This document shows, one piece after another, positions 15,806-24,433 of a stretch of 32,124 bases of DNA (positions within the stretch are counted from its first letter, which is position 1; each line of letters begins with the position of its first letter). The notes beneath the pieces were generated by a model. That model worked only from the letters and a program-made list of their open reading frames with translations. It was not told where the DNA came from and made no database searches. Source of the stretch: Candidatus Poribacteria bacterium. Lineage in GTDB: Bacteria > Poribacteria > WGA-4E > WGA-3G. The position numbers and the translations under genes were made by a program. Location of the stretch: positions 1-32,124 of the forward strand of contig JAJEBZ010000255.1 of assembly GCA_022822275.1 (NCBI GenBank), given 5' to 3'.

Positions 15806-16969
15806 TCATTTGAATATCGGGTTACATTTATGGTGTTTTCCTAACAGTTCTTTGAAATACTTATCAAGTTTGGTCTCTGTTTGTTCTTTTTCTATCGGTT
15901 TAATCTCAAAATTCTTTTCTAAATAAGGGTGATGTCTAATAGCATCACTGATGAAATAGTGTCTATATTGCTTGAACAACTTATCATCAATTGGGACATC
16001 GCAGTTTCCAAAATAGAAGGGAAGTCTATATATGTTTCTTTTGAACACATCTACATAAGCATAATAATCCAGTTTTGTTTTGTCAAGGACAATCGTGTTT
16101 GTGCTATATTCTTGGACAAAAGTGCGATTTCGCTTTAATGCGTTGATATCCCGCATTGTCCAGAAAAACAGAGAATTATCAGGGACCGGTTGTTGCTGCT
16201 TGCTGGGATACTTGCGAATATAACCTGTTATATAATCAAAATCACTCAAACAGAAACGATTCTTGTCCGCTGTTCTGAAATGAAATGAACGGATATAATC
16301 GTATTCCATTCCCTCAGTATCACGTCTATATAATGCAATGATAATCGGAAATGGCGTATGTTTAGCTGATTCTGGGAATTCCCCGCTACTAATCAGTAAC
16401 CCGTTTATCAGTTTGTAATTTGCAGTAAACTCCTTTAAGTGTCTGAAATTAGTTTGTTTTATCAAGTAAGACAATGGATGTAACACACATATATAATCTG
16501 CTTTCAGTTTATTATAGGAACGGAGAAATGATATTCCCAAGTCCCGACTTACTATATCTTCATCAACGTCGAAGTTAACATTTTTGATCTTGTGTCGTAT
16601 TTGCGATGTTCTATCATTATAGGGTGGGTTTCCTACGACAATCAATCTTTCTGTCTGCTGAGGAATCCCAAATTTTTGTCTTGAAACGTTGGATAAAGCG
16701 TTCGTCCGCAAGAATTGGACGTTATCCGTGTTCTTTTTTGCTCTATCTATTGCATCTTCGTCTATATCACATCCGATTGTGTATGGTTGCCCATAATCTT
16801 TTAGACTGTTTTTTAGAAAGTCACCATATCCACAGGCACTGTCAAGGACAGTCGTTTTCGAATCTATGTGGGATTTAATTAATTCCCATGCCAGTTGGAC
16901 AATTTTAGGTGGCGTATAATAACTTCCCAAGTTGACTCTATCTTCATAGACTAAATGCTTTTGACTCAT
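15806..16969 (-). CDS. N6-adenine DNA methyltransferase (gamma-type motif order)
   Basis: The 387-residue product has the amino-methyltransferase motifs in order: motif X-like LGSYYTPPKIV (14-24), SAM-binding motif I LDSACGYGDF (42-51), acidic motif II GCDIDEDAI (66-74) and catalytic motif IV NPPY (114-117). This order is that of gamma-class N6-adenine methyltransferases (TaqI-like). The C-terminal 200 or so residues would hold the target-recognition part; no nuclease motif is evident in this chain. It starts 5 bases after the preceding 157-residue gene and belongs to the ATPase/small protein/methyltransferase set inside the nuo cluster. It appears AT-richer than the nuo genes by eye. It could be the modification half of a restriction-type system or a solitary methylase. 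Confidence 0.82.
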   Translation of the reverse strand: MSQKHLVYEDRVNLGSYYTPPKIVQLAWELIKSHIDSKTTVLDSACGYGDFLKNSLKDYGQPYTIGCDIDEDAIDRAKKNTDNVQFLRTNALSNVSRQKFGIPQQTERLIVVGNPPYNDRTSQIRHKIKNVNFDVDEDIVSRDLGISFLRSYNKLKADYICVLHPLSYLIKQTNFRHLKEFTANYKLINGLLISSGEFPESAKHTPFPIIIALYRRDTEGMEYDYIRSFHFRTADKNRFCLSDFDYITGYIRKYPSKQQQPVPDNSLFFWTMRDINALKRNRTFVQEYSTNTIVLDKTKLDYYAYVDVFKRNIYRLPFYFGNCDVPIDDKLFKQYRHYFISDAIRHHPYLEKNFEIKPIEKEQTETKLDKYFKELLGKHHKCNPIFK

Positions 16970-16974
16970 TTAAA

Positions 16975-17448
16975 TTACGCAACTGCATTTTTTATGACCG
17001 AATCTGCGTTTAATACAGCACTCGGTCCACGGATACCATTTTTCGCTAATATTAGACGGTATTTACCTCGTTTTACACTTGACGCGGTTTTTCCAGTGGA
17101 AATCCAGTGATAAGAACTCTGACCCTCCAAATTCGCAAGGCTTTTTGCAGAGCGTTTAACCCACTGCTTTAGCCATTCTAATTTTGCTGTGATCTCTCTT
17201 ACTTTGCGCGTATTTTCCGCCGGATGAACTTCAACATAGAAGATGCGATCTTTATAACCGAACACGTAATCCCAACGATGCGCGTTCGGATAAAGTTTTG
17301 TAAGACACGTATCTATATCAACGCTTCCTGCCAAATCACGTGTTGAACTTGCCTCTATTTTTCTGCTATTTGTCCCCAATGCCTGTAACCCTTTTCTTAG
17401 GCAGTTAGCAATTTCGGGAATACTCTGAACAACGTCGGCAAAATTCAT
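16975..17448 (-). CDS. Uncharacterised protein, possible PD-(D/E)xK-like fold
   Basis: I do not recognise the 157-residue product as a named family. A central segment (residues about 59-80: RWDYVFGYKDRIFYVEVHPA) has the look of two adjacent strands carrying Asp and Glu, as in PD-(D/E)xK nucleases. The usual Lys of the ExK motif is His (EVH), so catalysis is uncertain. A helix with ITAKLEWLKQWVKR follows. Its ATG overlaps the ATPase stop by 4 bases (ATGA) and its stop is 5 bases before the methyltransferase start. Strict coupling to both suggests a three-part system in which this would be the effector or an adaptor. Confidence 0.55.
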   Translation of the reverse strand: MNFADVVQSIPEIANCLRKGLQALGTNSRKIEASSTRDLAGSVDIDTCLTKLYPNAHRWDYVFGYKDRIFYVEVHPAENTRKVREITAKLEWLKQWVKRSAKSLANLEGQSSYHWISTGKTASSVKRGKYRLILAKNGIRGPSAVLNADSVIKNAVA

Positions 17449-18596
17449 GTGTTACTCTCCCATACAGCTTCTGTAACAATATCAGCTGCCTTCGTGCTAA
17501 AGAGTGTAAGTCCACCCCAATCTGATACAGCTGCATCAGGGTCTTCCGGATCTAACTTTGAAATGTCCTTGACCTCTACAACACCATCCTGCCGAGAAAA
17601 ATAATAAGTTTTGAACGTCTTTTTGTGTATGATGGTATCAGTAAGATCATAGGTAAAGGCTTTCGGTTTCAAATCCAGCAAATCCCTTAACCGTGATGCA
17701 GCGTTTTTGGATTTGGCAATGAGCTGAATTGCCCAGATAAGTTCCAAAACTTGCGGTGAATGAGTGGAAACAATGACTTTGTACCCTCGCCTTAAAAGTT
17801 CTAAAAAAATAAGCAGCAGAGCTGAGATCGCTTTGGGATGTAATCCCATTTCCGGTTCTTCAATAACAACCCAGTTGATGTTATTTCTCTTTTGAGCTTT
17901 TCCTGAAGGCATTAACCGGTACAGTCCCAGTAAAAGTGGCGCGAATTCTCTCTGACCTGTAGACCAAACCATAAACGGCAGTTGGGTCCCCGCAACATCT
18001 AAAATAATGCGTTTACGTAATCCCGACCTATCCAATTTGACCTCACCCTTTCCAAAGATACTTGTCCCAATTGCATCTCGGACTGTTTTGTTCATACGAC
18101 CTTCTTGTGGAAAAATAGCACCCTTACCTGATCCTAAACCTGCTTCCATTAATAGACGCAATTGTTCGCTAAATTCCTTAACCACGTACGGATCGCTCGT
18201 TCCATAGTCGGTAAAAGCGCGCGGCCACCCATCTTTGAGTGTTACAACTCTGTGTGCTGGTATCAGAAAAAGACTTTCATTTTTCTTTCTCTTTGATAAC
18301 GCATTTTGAGGTGTAAAATCCGCTTTGTCAATGGTGACTTTCGTCTCATCTTTGTTCCAAACCGTTTCCATTCCTTCACCGAAATAAAGGGACAAAAAAT
18401 TCTCAACTTTTTTTTGCCAATCAAACCCATGTTTTTTGAGGGTTTGTGTAATATCACCTGCGTCTGAAATTAACTTCACAAGTTGAAGTACAATGCTCTT
18501 TCCGCTTGCTTGTTCCCCAACAAAGATCGTCATATCTCCAAAGATAATATCGGCTTCACGGATTTGCCCCAAGGAAGTTAGTGTAAGACGCTTCAT
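17445..18596 (-). CDS. ABC/OLD-like AAA ATPase
   Basis: The 383-residue product is an ABC-type ATPase of the AAA_15/AAA_21 kind: Walker A GEQASGKS (27-34), signature-like STGQRE (212-217), Walker B WVVIEEPEMGLHP (242-254) and the switch His in STHSPQ (277-282). No C-terminal TOPRIM nuclease is visible, unlike full OLD proteins. Such ATPases are sensors or motors in several anti-phage systems (PARIS AriA, Septu PtuA, Gabija GajA in part), and here the partner is a different small protein. It starts 78 bases after the nuoL stop, with GGAACAGGA before the ATG, and leads the inserted set. Confidence 0.8.
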   Translation of the reverse strand: MKRLTLTSLGQIREADIIFGDMTIFVGEQASGKSIVLQLVKLISDAGDITQTLKKHGFDWQKKVENFLSLYFGEGMETVWNKDETKVTIDKADFTPQNALSKRKKNESLFLIPAHRVVTLKDGWPRAFTDYGTSDPYVVKEFSEQLRLLMEAGLGSGKGAIFPQEGRMNKTVRDAIGTSIFGKGEVKLDRSGLRKRIILDVAGTQLPFMVWSTGQREFAPLLLGLYRLMPSGKAQKRNNINWVVIEEPEMGLHPKAISALLLIFLELLRRGYKVIVSTHSPQVLELIWAIQLIAKSKNAASRLRDLLDLKPKAFTYDLTDTIIHKKTFKTYYFSRQDGVVEVKDISKLDPEDPDAAVSDWGGLTLFSTKAADIVTEAVWESNT

Positions 18597-18674
18597 GGTT
18601 TTCCTGTTCCTTGTATTTATTCTAAAATTATCCTGAAATCAATCACCTTATTTATGTTAAGTTCTAACAACCTA

Positions 18675-20606
18675 CTAAGCAAAAAATAGGTAGTATGCAA
18701 GGAACAACACGATTCCTATAACCATTGACACGATATATACTTGGACGAGCCCTGTTTGTAACCTTCGTAACGTTCCACCAATCACTCGGATAATTGCAGC
18801 GACAGCGTTAACAATCCCATCCACAATGAGTGTATCAAACACTTTCCACAAGAGAAAATGAGAGATGTTTTTGATGGGTTGAACAATAAAGGTGTTGTAT
18901 ATCTCATCAATGTAGAACTTGTTAGCGACAAGTCTCTGCAATGCGTTTGTAGGTTCATCAGAAGGCACACGATCTTTGTAACGTGTCCAAGCATAAGCAA
19001 TGCCTGCTAATCCGACAATTGATGAAATTACCATAAACAGAATTACATTACCTGGTGCCTTGTCTGCTTTTGGGAAAACATCTTCTGTGAAGTGGTGGAA
19101 CCAGCTATCATGTCCTCCCACTCCTAACAGCAATCCGATAAGTGCCGATGGAACAGCAAGAATAGCCAACGGCAACCACATGACTGCTGGGGATTCATGG
19201 AGATGTGACGCAACTTCAGGCTCAACGCGAGATTTACCGTAAAAGGTTACGAAAATCAAGCGGAACATATAGAATGCTGTCAGAAATGCAGTAATTAGTC
19301 CTATGATGTAGATTGCTTTTGAACCTCCCCAGGCACTATGCAGTATTTCATCCTTGCTCCAGAAACCACTTAAGAACGGAGCACCTGCAATTGCCAATGC
19401 ACCAACCAAAAATGTAGCATGGGTTATCGGTAGTTTGTTTCGTAAGCCCCCCATTTTGCGTATATCTAATTCATTCGCCATTGCGTGCATCACACTGCCA
19501 GCGGTTAGGAACATTAGTCCTTTGAAGAACGCATGTGTCACCAAGTGAAAAATACCGGAAGCATACGCGCCGACACCGACACCGACAAACATATATCCGA
19601 GTTGGCTTACTGTGGAATAGGCGAGAATTCGTTTGATGTCGTTCTGTTTGAGGGCTATTATTGCGGCGAACAACGCAGTTAGGACACCGATCCACGCAAC
19701 AACGACCCCTGTTTCTGCCAGATTATACAGCACAGCAGAGCGTGCAATCATATAGACACCCGCGGTGACCATTGTGGCAGCGTGTATTAACGCACTAACA
19801 GGGGTTGGACCTTCCATTGCATCGGGGAGCCAGACATAAAGGGGAATCTGTGCAGATTTACCTATTGCCCCAACAAAGAGGAGTAATGTCGCAATTACAA
19901 GGGTACTTGCCCCGAAAATTTGCTTGAAATTGTCTGTTTCAACAAAACCCATCCCGTCTGCTGCAGGTTGTAATTCCTTGGCAGTTTCAAAGATACTACC
20001 AAAATCAAGACTACCAAACGCCGCAAATAAGGTAAACATTCCTAACAGGAATCCGAAGTCACCGATTCTGTTGACAATAAACGCTTTTTTGCCAGCATCC
20101 GTAGCGGATTGCTTCTCATACCAAAATCCTATTAGCAGATAGGAGCAGAGACCGACACCTTCCCAACCAACAAACATCATCACGTAGTTGTTGCCGAGAA
20201 CGAGGATTAGCATTGCAAAGACAAAAAGGTTTAAGTACGCAAAATAGCGGGTATAACCTGAATCGCCGTGCATGTAGCCGATAGAATATATATGAATAAG
20301 AAATCCGACACCTGTGATAACCAGGAGCATCACAGTCGTCAGCGCATCAACATGAAATCCAATATTGAAAGTGAATGATTCTCCAGAAATCCATGTATAG
20401 AGGATTCCATTTTCACCTTCAAGCGTAGTTCCGCCCTGGACCTTTATAAAGGCGATGATTGAACAGGTTAGAGAGATGAACACTGCAAGCGAACCGAGGA
20501 CACCGCTTAGTTTCTCCTGCCCCTTTAACCATTTGCCAAACAACCCGTTAATCAGAAACCCGACAAGTGGTGAAATTAACAAGATAACAATTAACTCTTT
20601 TGACAT
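18675..20606 (-). CDS. nuoL: NADH-quinone oxidoreductase subunit L
   Basis: NuoL is the distal pump subunit of complex I with the long lateral helix. The 643-residue product has the blocks MMFVGWEGVGLCSYLLIGFW, IGKSAQIPLYVWLPDAMEGP, TPVSALIHAATMVTAGVYM and NDIKRILAYSTVSQLGYM. The C-terminal part, including the lateral helix region and a final membrane anchor (VYIVSMVIGIVLFLAYYLFF), is complete. It starts 3 bases after nuoK ends. In standard clusters nuoM follows directly; here four unrelated genes come first. Confidence 0.98.
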   Translation of the reverse strand: MSKELIVILLISPLVGFLINGLFGKWLKGQEKLSGVLGSLAVFISLTCSIIAFIKVQGGTTLEGENGILYTWISGESFTFNIGFHVDALTTVMLLVITGVGFLIHIYSIGYMHGDSGYTRYFAYLNLFVFAMLILVLGNNYVMMFVGWEGVGLCSYLLIGFWYEKQSATDAGKKAFIVNRIGDFGFLLGMFTLFAAFGSLDFGSIFETAKELQPAADGMGFVETDNFKQIFGASTLVIATLLLFVGAIGKSAQIPLYVWLPDAMEGPTPVSALIHAATMVTAGVYMIARSAVLYNLAETGVVVAWIGVLTALFAAIIALKQNDIKRILAYSTVSQLGYMFVGVGVGAYASGIFHLVTHAFFKGLMFLTAGSVMHAMANELDIRKMGGLRNKLPITHATFLVGALAIAGAPFLSGFWSKDEILHSAWGGSKAIYIIGLITAFLTAFYMFRLIFVTFYGKSRVEPEVASHLHESPAVMWLPLAILAVPSALIGLLLGVGGHDSWFHHFTEDVFPKADKAPGNVILFMVISSIVGLAGIAYAWTRYKDRVPSDEPTNALQRLVANKFYIDEIYNTFIVQPIKNISHFLLWKVFDTLIVDGIVNAVAAIIRVIGGTLRRLQTGLVQVYIVSMVIGIVLFLAYYLFFA

Positions 20607-20609
20607 TTT

Positions 20610-20921
20610 TTATCCTTTCAGCGAATTAACTTCATCCACATTGATTGTTTTTTTATGCTTGAACACACTAACAATAATTGCTAACCCGATGGCTACTTCA
20701 GCAGCAGCAACAGCCATGACGAAAAAGACGAACAACTGTCCATCTGGGTCTGAGCTACCAAGACTACGATTGATTGCAACAAAGGCGAGATTCGCTGCGT
20801 TTAGCATCAGTTCTATACACATAAAGATAATAATCGCGTTTCTGCGGATGAGGACACCGAGAACACCGATTGTAAACAGAAGCGCGCTTAAAACGAGATA
20901 ATATTCTACACCTAATGACAT
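20610..20921 (-). CDS. nuoK: NADH-quinone oxidoreductase subunit K
   Basis: NuoK is a small three-helix membrane subunit in the proton path between the quinone site and the pumps. The 103-residue length is typical. Conserved features are [20 protein letters not shown] at the N-terminus, [20 protein letters not shown] (essential Glu in helix 2) and [20 protein letters not shown] (second Glu in helix 3). It is separated by 41 bases from nuoJ and 3 bases from nuoL. Confidence 0.97.
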   Translation of the reverse strand: MSLGVEYYLVLSALLFTIGVLGVLIRRNAIIIFMCIELMLNAANLAFVAINRSLGSSDPDGQLFVFFVMAVAAAEVAIGLAIIVSVFKHKKTINVDEVNSLKG

Positions 20922-20962
20922 ATATAAATCCTTTTTTGCAGATAGATTATTTAGTCTTTTGA

Positions 20963-21484
20963 TTAGTTTTCAGCTTGGTTTTCGCGTTTTACCAAGACAA
21001 TAACTCCTATCAACGCTGCCAATAAAATAAGCGATGTTACCTCAAATGGTAGAAGATATTTGCTAAACAGGAGTTCACCAATTTTGTAAGTTGTTACTAC
21101 TTCCGTTGAGGCTTGTGCGGACTCAAGTGCAGTATCGGTCCCTGCTGTCATTGCAATATAAACACCTTGAATTGCCAACAGAACTCCCAACACTACCGCT
21201 AACCCTTTCAGTTTTCCTTTAAGAGCACTTTTAGCAGATAACGTGCCGAGATTCAGCAGCATAATTACAAAGAGGAACAGCACCATGATTGCCCCTGCAT
21301 ACACAATCACTTGAACAGCAGCAACGAAGTGTGCACCCAAAAGCACAAACAACCCCGCTTGTGCAAAAAAAGTCACAATCAGCGAAAGTGCACTATAGAT
21401 CGGGTGTCGAAACGAGATGACAGAGATGGCACCAATCAATGAAACGGCACCAAAAACAAAAAAGAGAACGTGTTCTGCAGTCAT
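20963..21484 (-). CDS. nuoJ: NADH-quinone oxidoreductase subunit J
   Basis: NuoJ is a five-helix membrane subunit of complex I that lies next to NuoK and takes part in coupling. The 173-residue product shows the core [20 protein letters not shown] with VIMLLNL, the most conserved NuoJ stretch, and a last helix [20 protein letters not shown]. It starts 11 bases after nuoH ends. nuoI, which normally lies between nuoH and nuoJ, is missing, and there is no space for it. Confidence 0.96.
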   Translation of the reverse strand: MTAEHVLFFVFGAVSLIGAISVISFRHPIYSALSLIVTFFAQAGLFVLLGAHFVAAVQVIVYAGAIMVLFLFVIMLLNLGTLSAKSALKGKLKGLAVVLGVLLAIQGVYIAMTAGTDTALESAQASTEVVTTYKIGELLFSKYLLPFEVTSLILLAALIGVIVLVKRENQAEN

Positions 21485-21495
21485 TGTTGTCCCTC

Positions 21496-22722
21496 CTATT
21501 CTATAGCGTCCAAGCCGCGTAGTGGCGGTGCAGATGCCCTTTGTACTATTGGTTTGCTGTTATTATCTATTGCCATTATCCCTGCTACAATTGCGACCAC
21601 GATGAATGCTGCCACCAAATTTCCAATGCCTATCCAAAGACGACTACCGTTCGTTGCAATCCACAACGTCCCGGTAACCACGATTGATGTCAACGCAACG
21701 GGCAACAGGAATTTCCAACCGAAATTCATCAGTTGATCGTAGCGGAAACGCGGAAGTGTCCAGCGAACCCAGATAAACACAAACAGGAAAATACCTGTTT
21801 TGACGAAGAAGATTGCGAATGAGATAACGCCACTCCAGAAGGGGCCACCCATTGTTTCCAAACCGAAGAAGTGCCATCCACCTAAGAACAGCGTTACAAC
21901 CACAGCAGAACCGACAATCATGTTCATATATTCAGCCATGAAAAATATAGCGAATTTCATGCTGCTGTATTCGGTGTGGTATCCTGCGACAAGTTCCTGC
22001 TCCGCTTCTGCAAGGTCAAAAGGTAAGCGGTTTGTTTCCGCAAACATTGCTGTTGTGAACGCCAGAAATGCGGGGAAGTGTATGAAAATGTTCCATGGAT
22101 GCGCTCCCTGTGCTAATGCAATATGTCGAAGACTCAACGGATTAGTTTCGTCAACACCCAACTTAGTTAGAATCTCTTCAGGTAAATCAGTTAGCATCAG
22201 CACGCCAATGATTGCCAATCCGAGTGTTAATTCGTAACTTATCATTTGTGCAGATGAACGTAAACCACCCAGCAGAGAGTATTTGTTATTTGATGCCCAC
22301 GCACCTATCACAACACCATACACCCCAAGAGAGGTTATTGCTAAAATATACAAAATACCGATGTTGATGTCTGCAATTTGGAGCGGAATTTCATGACCTG
22401 CTATTGTGATAGTGTCACCAAACGGAACAACTGCGACAGCAATCATCGCTGGTACCAAGAGCATAGCAGGGGCAAGCACATAAAGCGGTTTATCTACGTG
22501 ATTCGGGATAATGTCTTCTTTAAAGAGGAATTTGATCCCATCTGCTATCGGTTGCAAGAGTCCCTGCGGTCCCACACGATTCGGTCCGAGACGATCTTGT
22601 ATCCATCCACTTACACGGCGTTCTGACCAGATCATCGCCATCACACCGATAATCAACAGATGGGCAATGAAAAGTACCTTAATGATTGGAATGATTATAT
22701 CTTTTACTAACTCTATATCCAT
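21496..22722 (-). CDS. nuoH: NADH-quinone oxidoreductase subunit H
   Basis: NuoH anchors the hydrophilic arm and forms much of the quinone chamber. The 408-residue product is longer than E. coli NuoH (325), with extra length at the C-terminus (about 370-408, one more helix then a polar tail). Conserved motifs are MIWSERRVSGWIQDRLGPNR near the N-terminus, GGLRSSAQMISYELTLGL, and the acidic loop ETNRLPFDLAEAEQELVAGY with HTEYSSMKFA, which faces the quinone site. It lies 42 bases after nuoG. Confidence 0.97.
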   Translation of the reverse strand: MDIELVKDIIIPIIKVLFIAHLLIIGVMAMIWSERRVSGWIQDRLGPNRVGPQGLLQPIADGIKFLFKEDIIPNHVDKPLYVLAPAMLLVPAMIAVAVVPFGDTITIAGHEIPLQIADINIGILYILAITSLGVYGVVIGAWASNNKYSLLGGLRSSAQMISYELTLGLAIIGVLMLTDLPEEILTKLGVDETNPLSLRHIALAQGAHPWNIFIHFPAFLAFTTAMFAETNRLPFDLAEAEQELVAGYHTEYSSMKFAIFFMAEYMNMIVGSAVVVTLFLGGWHFFGLETMGGPFWSGVISFAIFFVKTGIFLFVFIWVRWTLPRFRYDQLMNFGWKFLLPVALTSIVVTGTLWIATNGSRLWIGIGNLVAAFIVVAIVAGIMAIDNNSKPIVQRASAPPLRGLDAIE

Positions 22723-22764
22723 ATTTTCTCCTTCTTGATGACACTACGGATTGAAGTTATGCGG

Positions 22765-24402
22765 TTAGTCCAATTTGACTCCTGCATCTCCAATGTTCTG
22801 ATGTGTTGCGTCATCGTAGCCCTGGACATTTTCTGAAATCGCGATTGCAATTTCTCCTGCAAAGTGGTAATCAATCTCACCACCGAGTTGCTTTGCCAGT
22901 TGCTGCGTGATTTCCCAATCTGCCTGTGCTTCACCCGGCGGGTCAATCGTCTTGCGGATTCGCTGGACCCATCCCGTAGAATTGGTGAAGGTGCCATCTT
23001 TCTCAGCAAAGGTGGTTCCCGGTAGCACGACATCCGCTAATTCCGCAACCTCTGAGTGTAAAATGTCTTGGACAATGAGGAAGTTAACCTTTTCTAATGC
23101 CTCTTTTTCGGTGCTTTCAAGAGAACGTTCTGGCACACCACTAATGAGGTAAACGACCTTTGCATCGGCAACCTTTTCCCAAAGTGCATCGCCTTCTAAA
23201 ACCGTATTACCGTTTGCGGAACCGAGGACTGTTCGCGCACCAGCTGTATTCGGGTTCTTGTCTGCTTCAATCGTGAATTGCGGGAACTTATGTTCTTCAC
23301 CCGGTTGCTGTCCAAAGAGACCAAGTTGCGTTGTTTTCAGAACATCGTGTGCAAACTGCTGTAAGACATAGTTATCTTCATTTGTGCCTTGTGCAGAACC
23401 GATGACAACAATTTCTTCCGCCTCAACTTCCGAAATTCTTTCAGTTATCAGTGACAACGCATCTGACCACTGTGTTGTAGCGAGTTCACCATCAACCCGC
23501 TTCAATGGGAGCTGAAGTCTATCATCACTGTTGACATAGTGGTAGCCGAGTCTGCCATCATCACACATCCAATGTTGATTGATATCTTCATGGAAACGTG
23601 GTTTGATACGATATAACCCATCTTCTTTATACTCAACGGTGATATTACAACCGACACTACAACCCGAACAGATGCTATTTTGCTTCTTCATAAACCATGG
23701 ACGAGATTTGAACAGGAAATCCTTGCTAATCAACGCACCGACAGGGCATATATCAACAACATTTCCAGCAAGTTTGTTATCAAGCAGTTGTATAGGCACT
23801 CCCTCATGGCTTCGGGGAATATCAATCTCATCGTGAGAACCGCGATTGATCAGGCCAAGTTCGCCACTCCCTGAAACCTCATCACAGAATCGGATACATC
23901 GCGTGCAGACGATACACCGTGTTGAATAGAGCAAAATATCCGGTCCTAAGTCCTTTTTCGGTGGTACGTTTTTTACTTCCAGATAACGACTTTTATCGTG
24001 TCCATGCCGATAACTGAAGTCTTGCAAATCGCACTCGCCTGCTTGGTCACAGACGGCACAATCAAGAGGGTGATGCACTAATAGAAATTCAAGTATATCC
24101 TCACGTGCTTTTATGACACGGGGACTATCTGTGCGGACGATTACGTCATACTTTCCATCCAGTTTTCTTTCTGGTGGCGCGGACCGGACAGTCGTTGTGC
24201 AGCCCGTCGCTAATTGCCGTTCGGGCATCTCCGAACTTCTAAGGTAAAGGTCTATGAGACACATCCTGCAATTCGCTGGACGACTCAAACCTGGATGGTA
24301 GCAGTAGTGAGGCACTTCAATACCGTGTTGACGTGCAGCCTCAACTATATTCGTTCCATCTTCGACCTCTATTTCAAGGTCATTTAGTTTAATAAATGCC
24401 AT
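22765..24402 (-). CDS. nuoG: NADH-quinone oxidoreductase subunit G (short form)
   Basis: NuoG carries iron-sulfur clusters of the electron-input arm. All cluster ligands can be seen: the 2Fe-2S set (Cys34, Cys45, Cys48, Cys68), HxxxCxxCx5C (His111, Cys115, Cys118, Cys124), the 4Fe-4S set (Cys163, Cys166, Cys169 and Cys219 in VVDICPVGA), and also the N7 set CSGCSVGC with Cys280 (Cys245, Cys248, Cys252, Cys280). The molybdopterin-oxidoreductase-like part is short: the chain is 545 residues against about 900 in E. coli. Retention of N7 in a shortened chain is worth noting. The C-terminus is continuous to a normal stop, and no frameshift is evident. Confidence 0.96.
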   Translation of the reverse strand: MAFIKLNDLEIEVEDGTNIVEAARQHGIEVPHYCYHPGLSRPANCRMCLIDLYLRSSEMPERQLATGCTTTVRSAPPERKLDGKYDVIVRTDSPRVIKAREDILEFLLVHHPLDCAVCDQAGECDLQDFSYRHGHDKSRYLEVKNVPPKKDLGPDILLYSTRCIVCTRCIRFCDEVSGSGELGLINRGSHDEIDIPRSHEGVPIQLLDNKLAGNVVDICPVGALISKDFLFKSRPWFMKKQNSICSGCSVGCNITVEYKEDGLYRIKPRFHEDINQHWMCDDGRLGYHYVNSDDRLQLPLKRVDGELATTQWSDALSLITERISEVEAEEIVVIGSAQGTNEDNYVLQQFAHDVLKTTQLGLFGQQPGEEHKFPQFTIEADKNPNTAGARTVLGSANGNTVLEGDALWEKVADAKVVYLISGVPERSLESTEKEALEKVNFLIVQDILHSEVAELADVVLPGTTFAEKDGTFTNSTGWVQRIRKTIDPPGEAQADWEITQQLAKQLGGEIDYHFAGEIAIAISENVQGYDDATHQNIGDAGVKLD

Positions 24403-24433
24403 AAATTTACTCCAATGGCTTCAGTATTCCGTT

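Noticed and set aside
17445-18596. Complete OLD-family nuclease
   Set aside because: ATPase motifs are complete, but no TOPRIM Glu and DxD motifs are seen in the C-terminal part, so it is called ATPase only.
20455-20901. 148-residue plus-strand ORF across nuoK and the start of nuoL
   Set aside because: It overlaps two conserved genes on the other strand; no family features and no ribosome-binding context.
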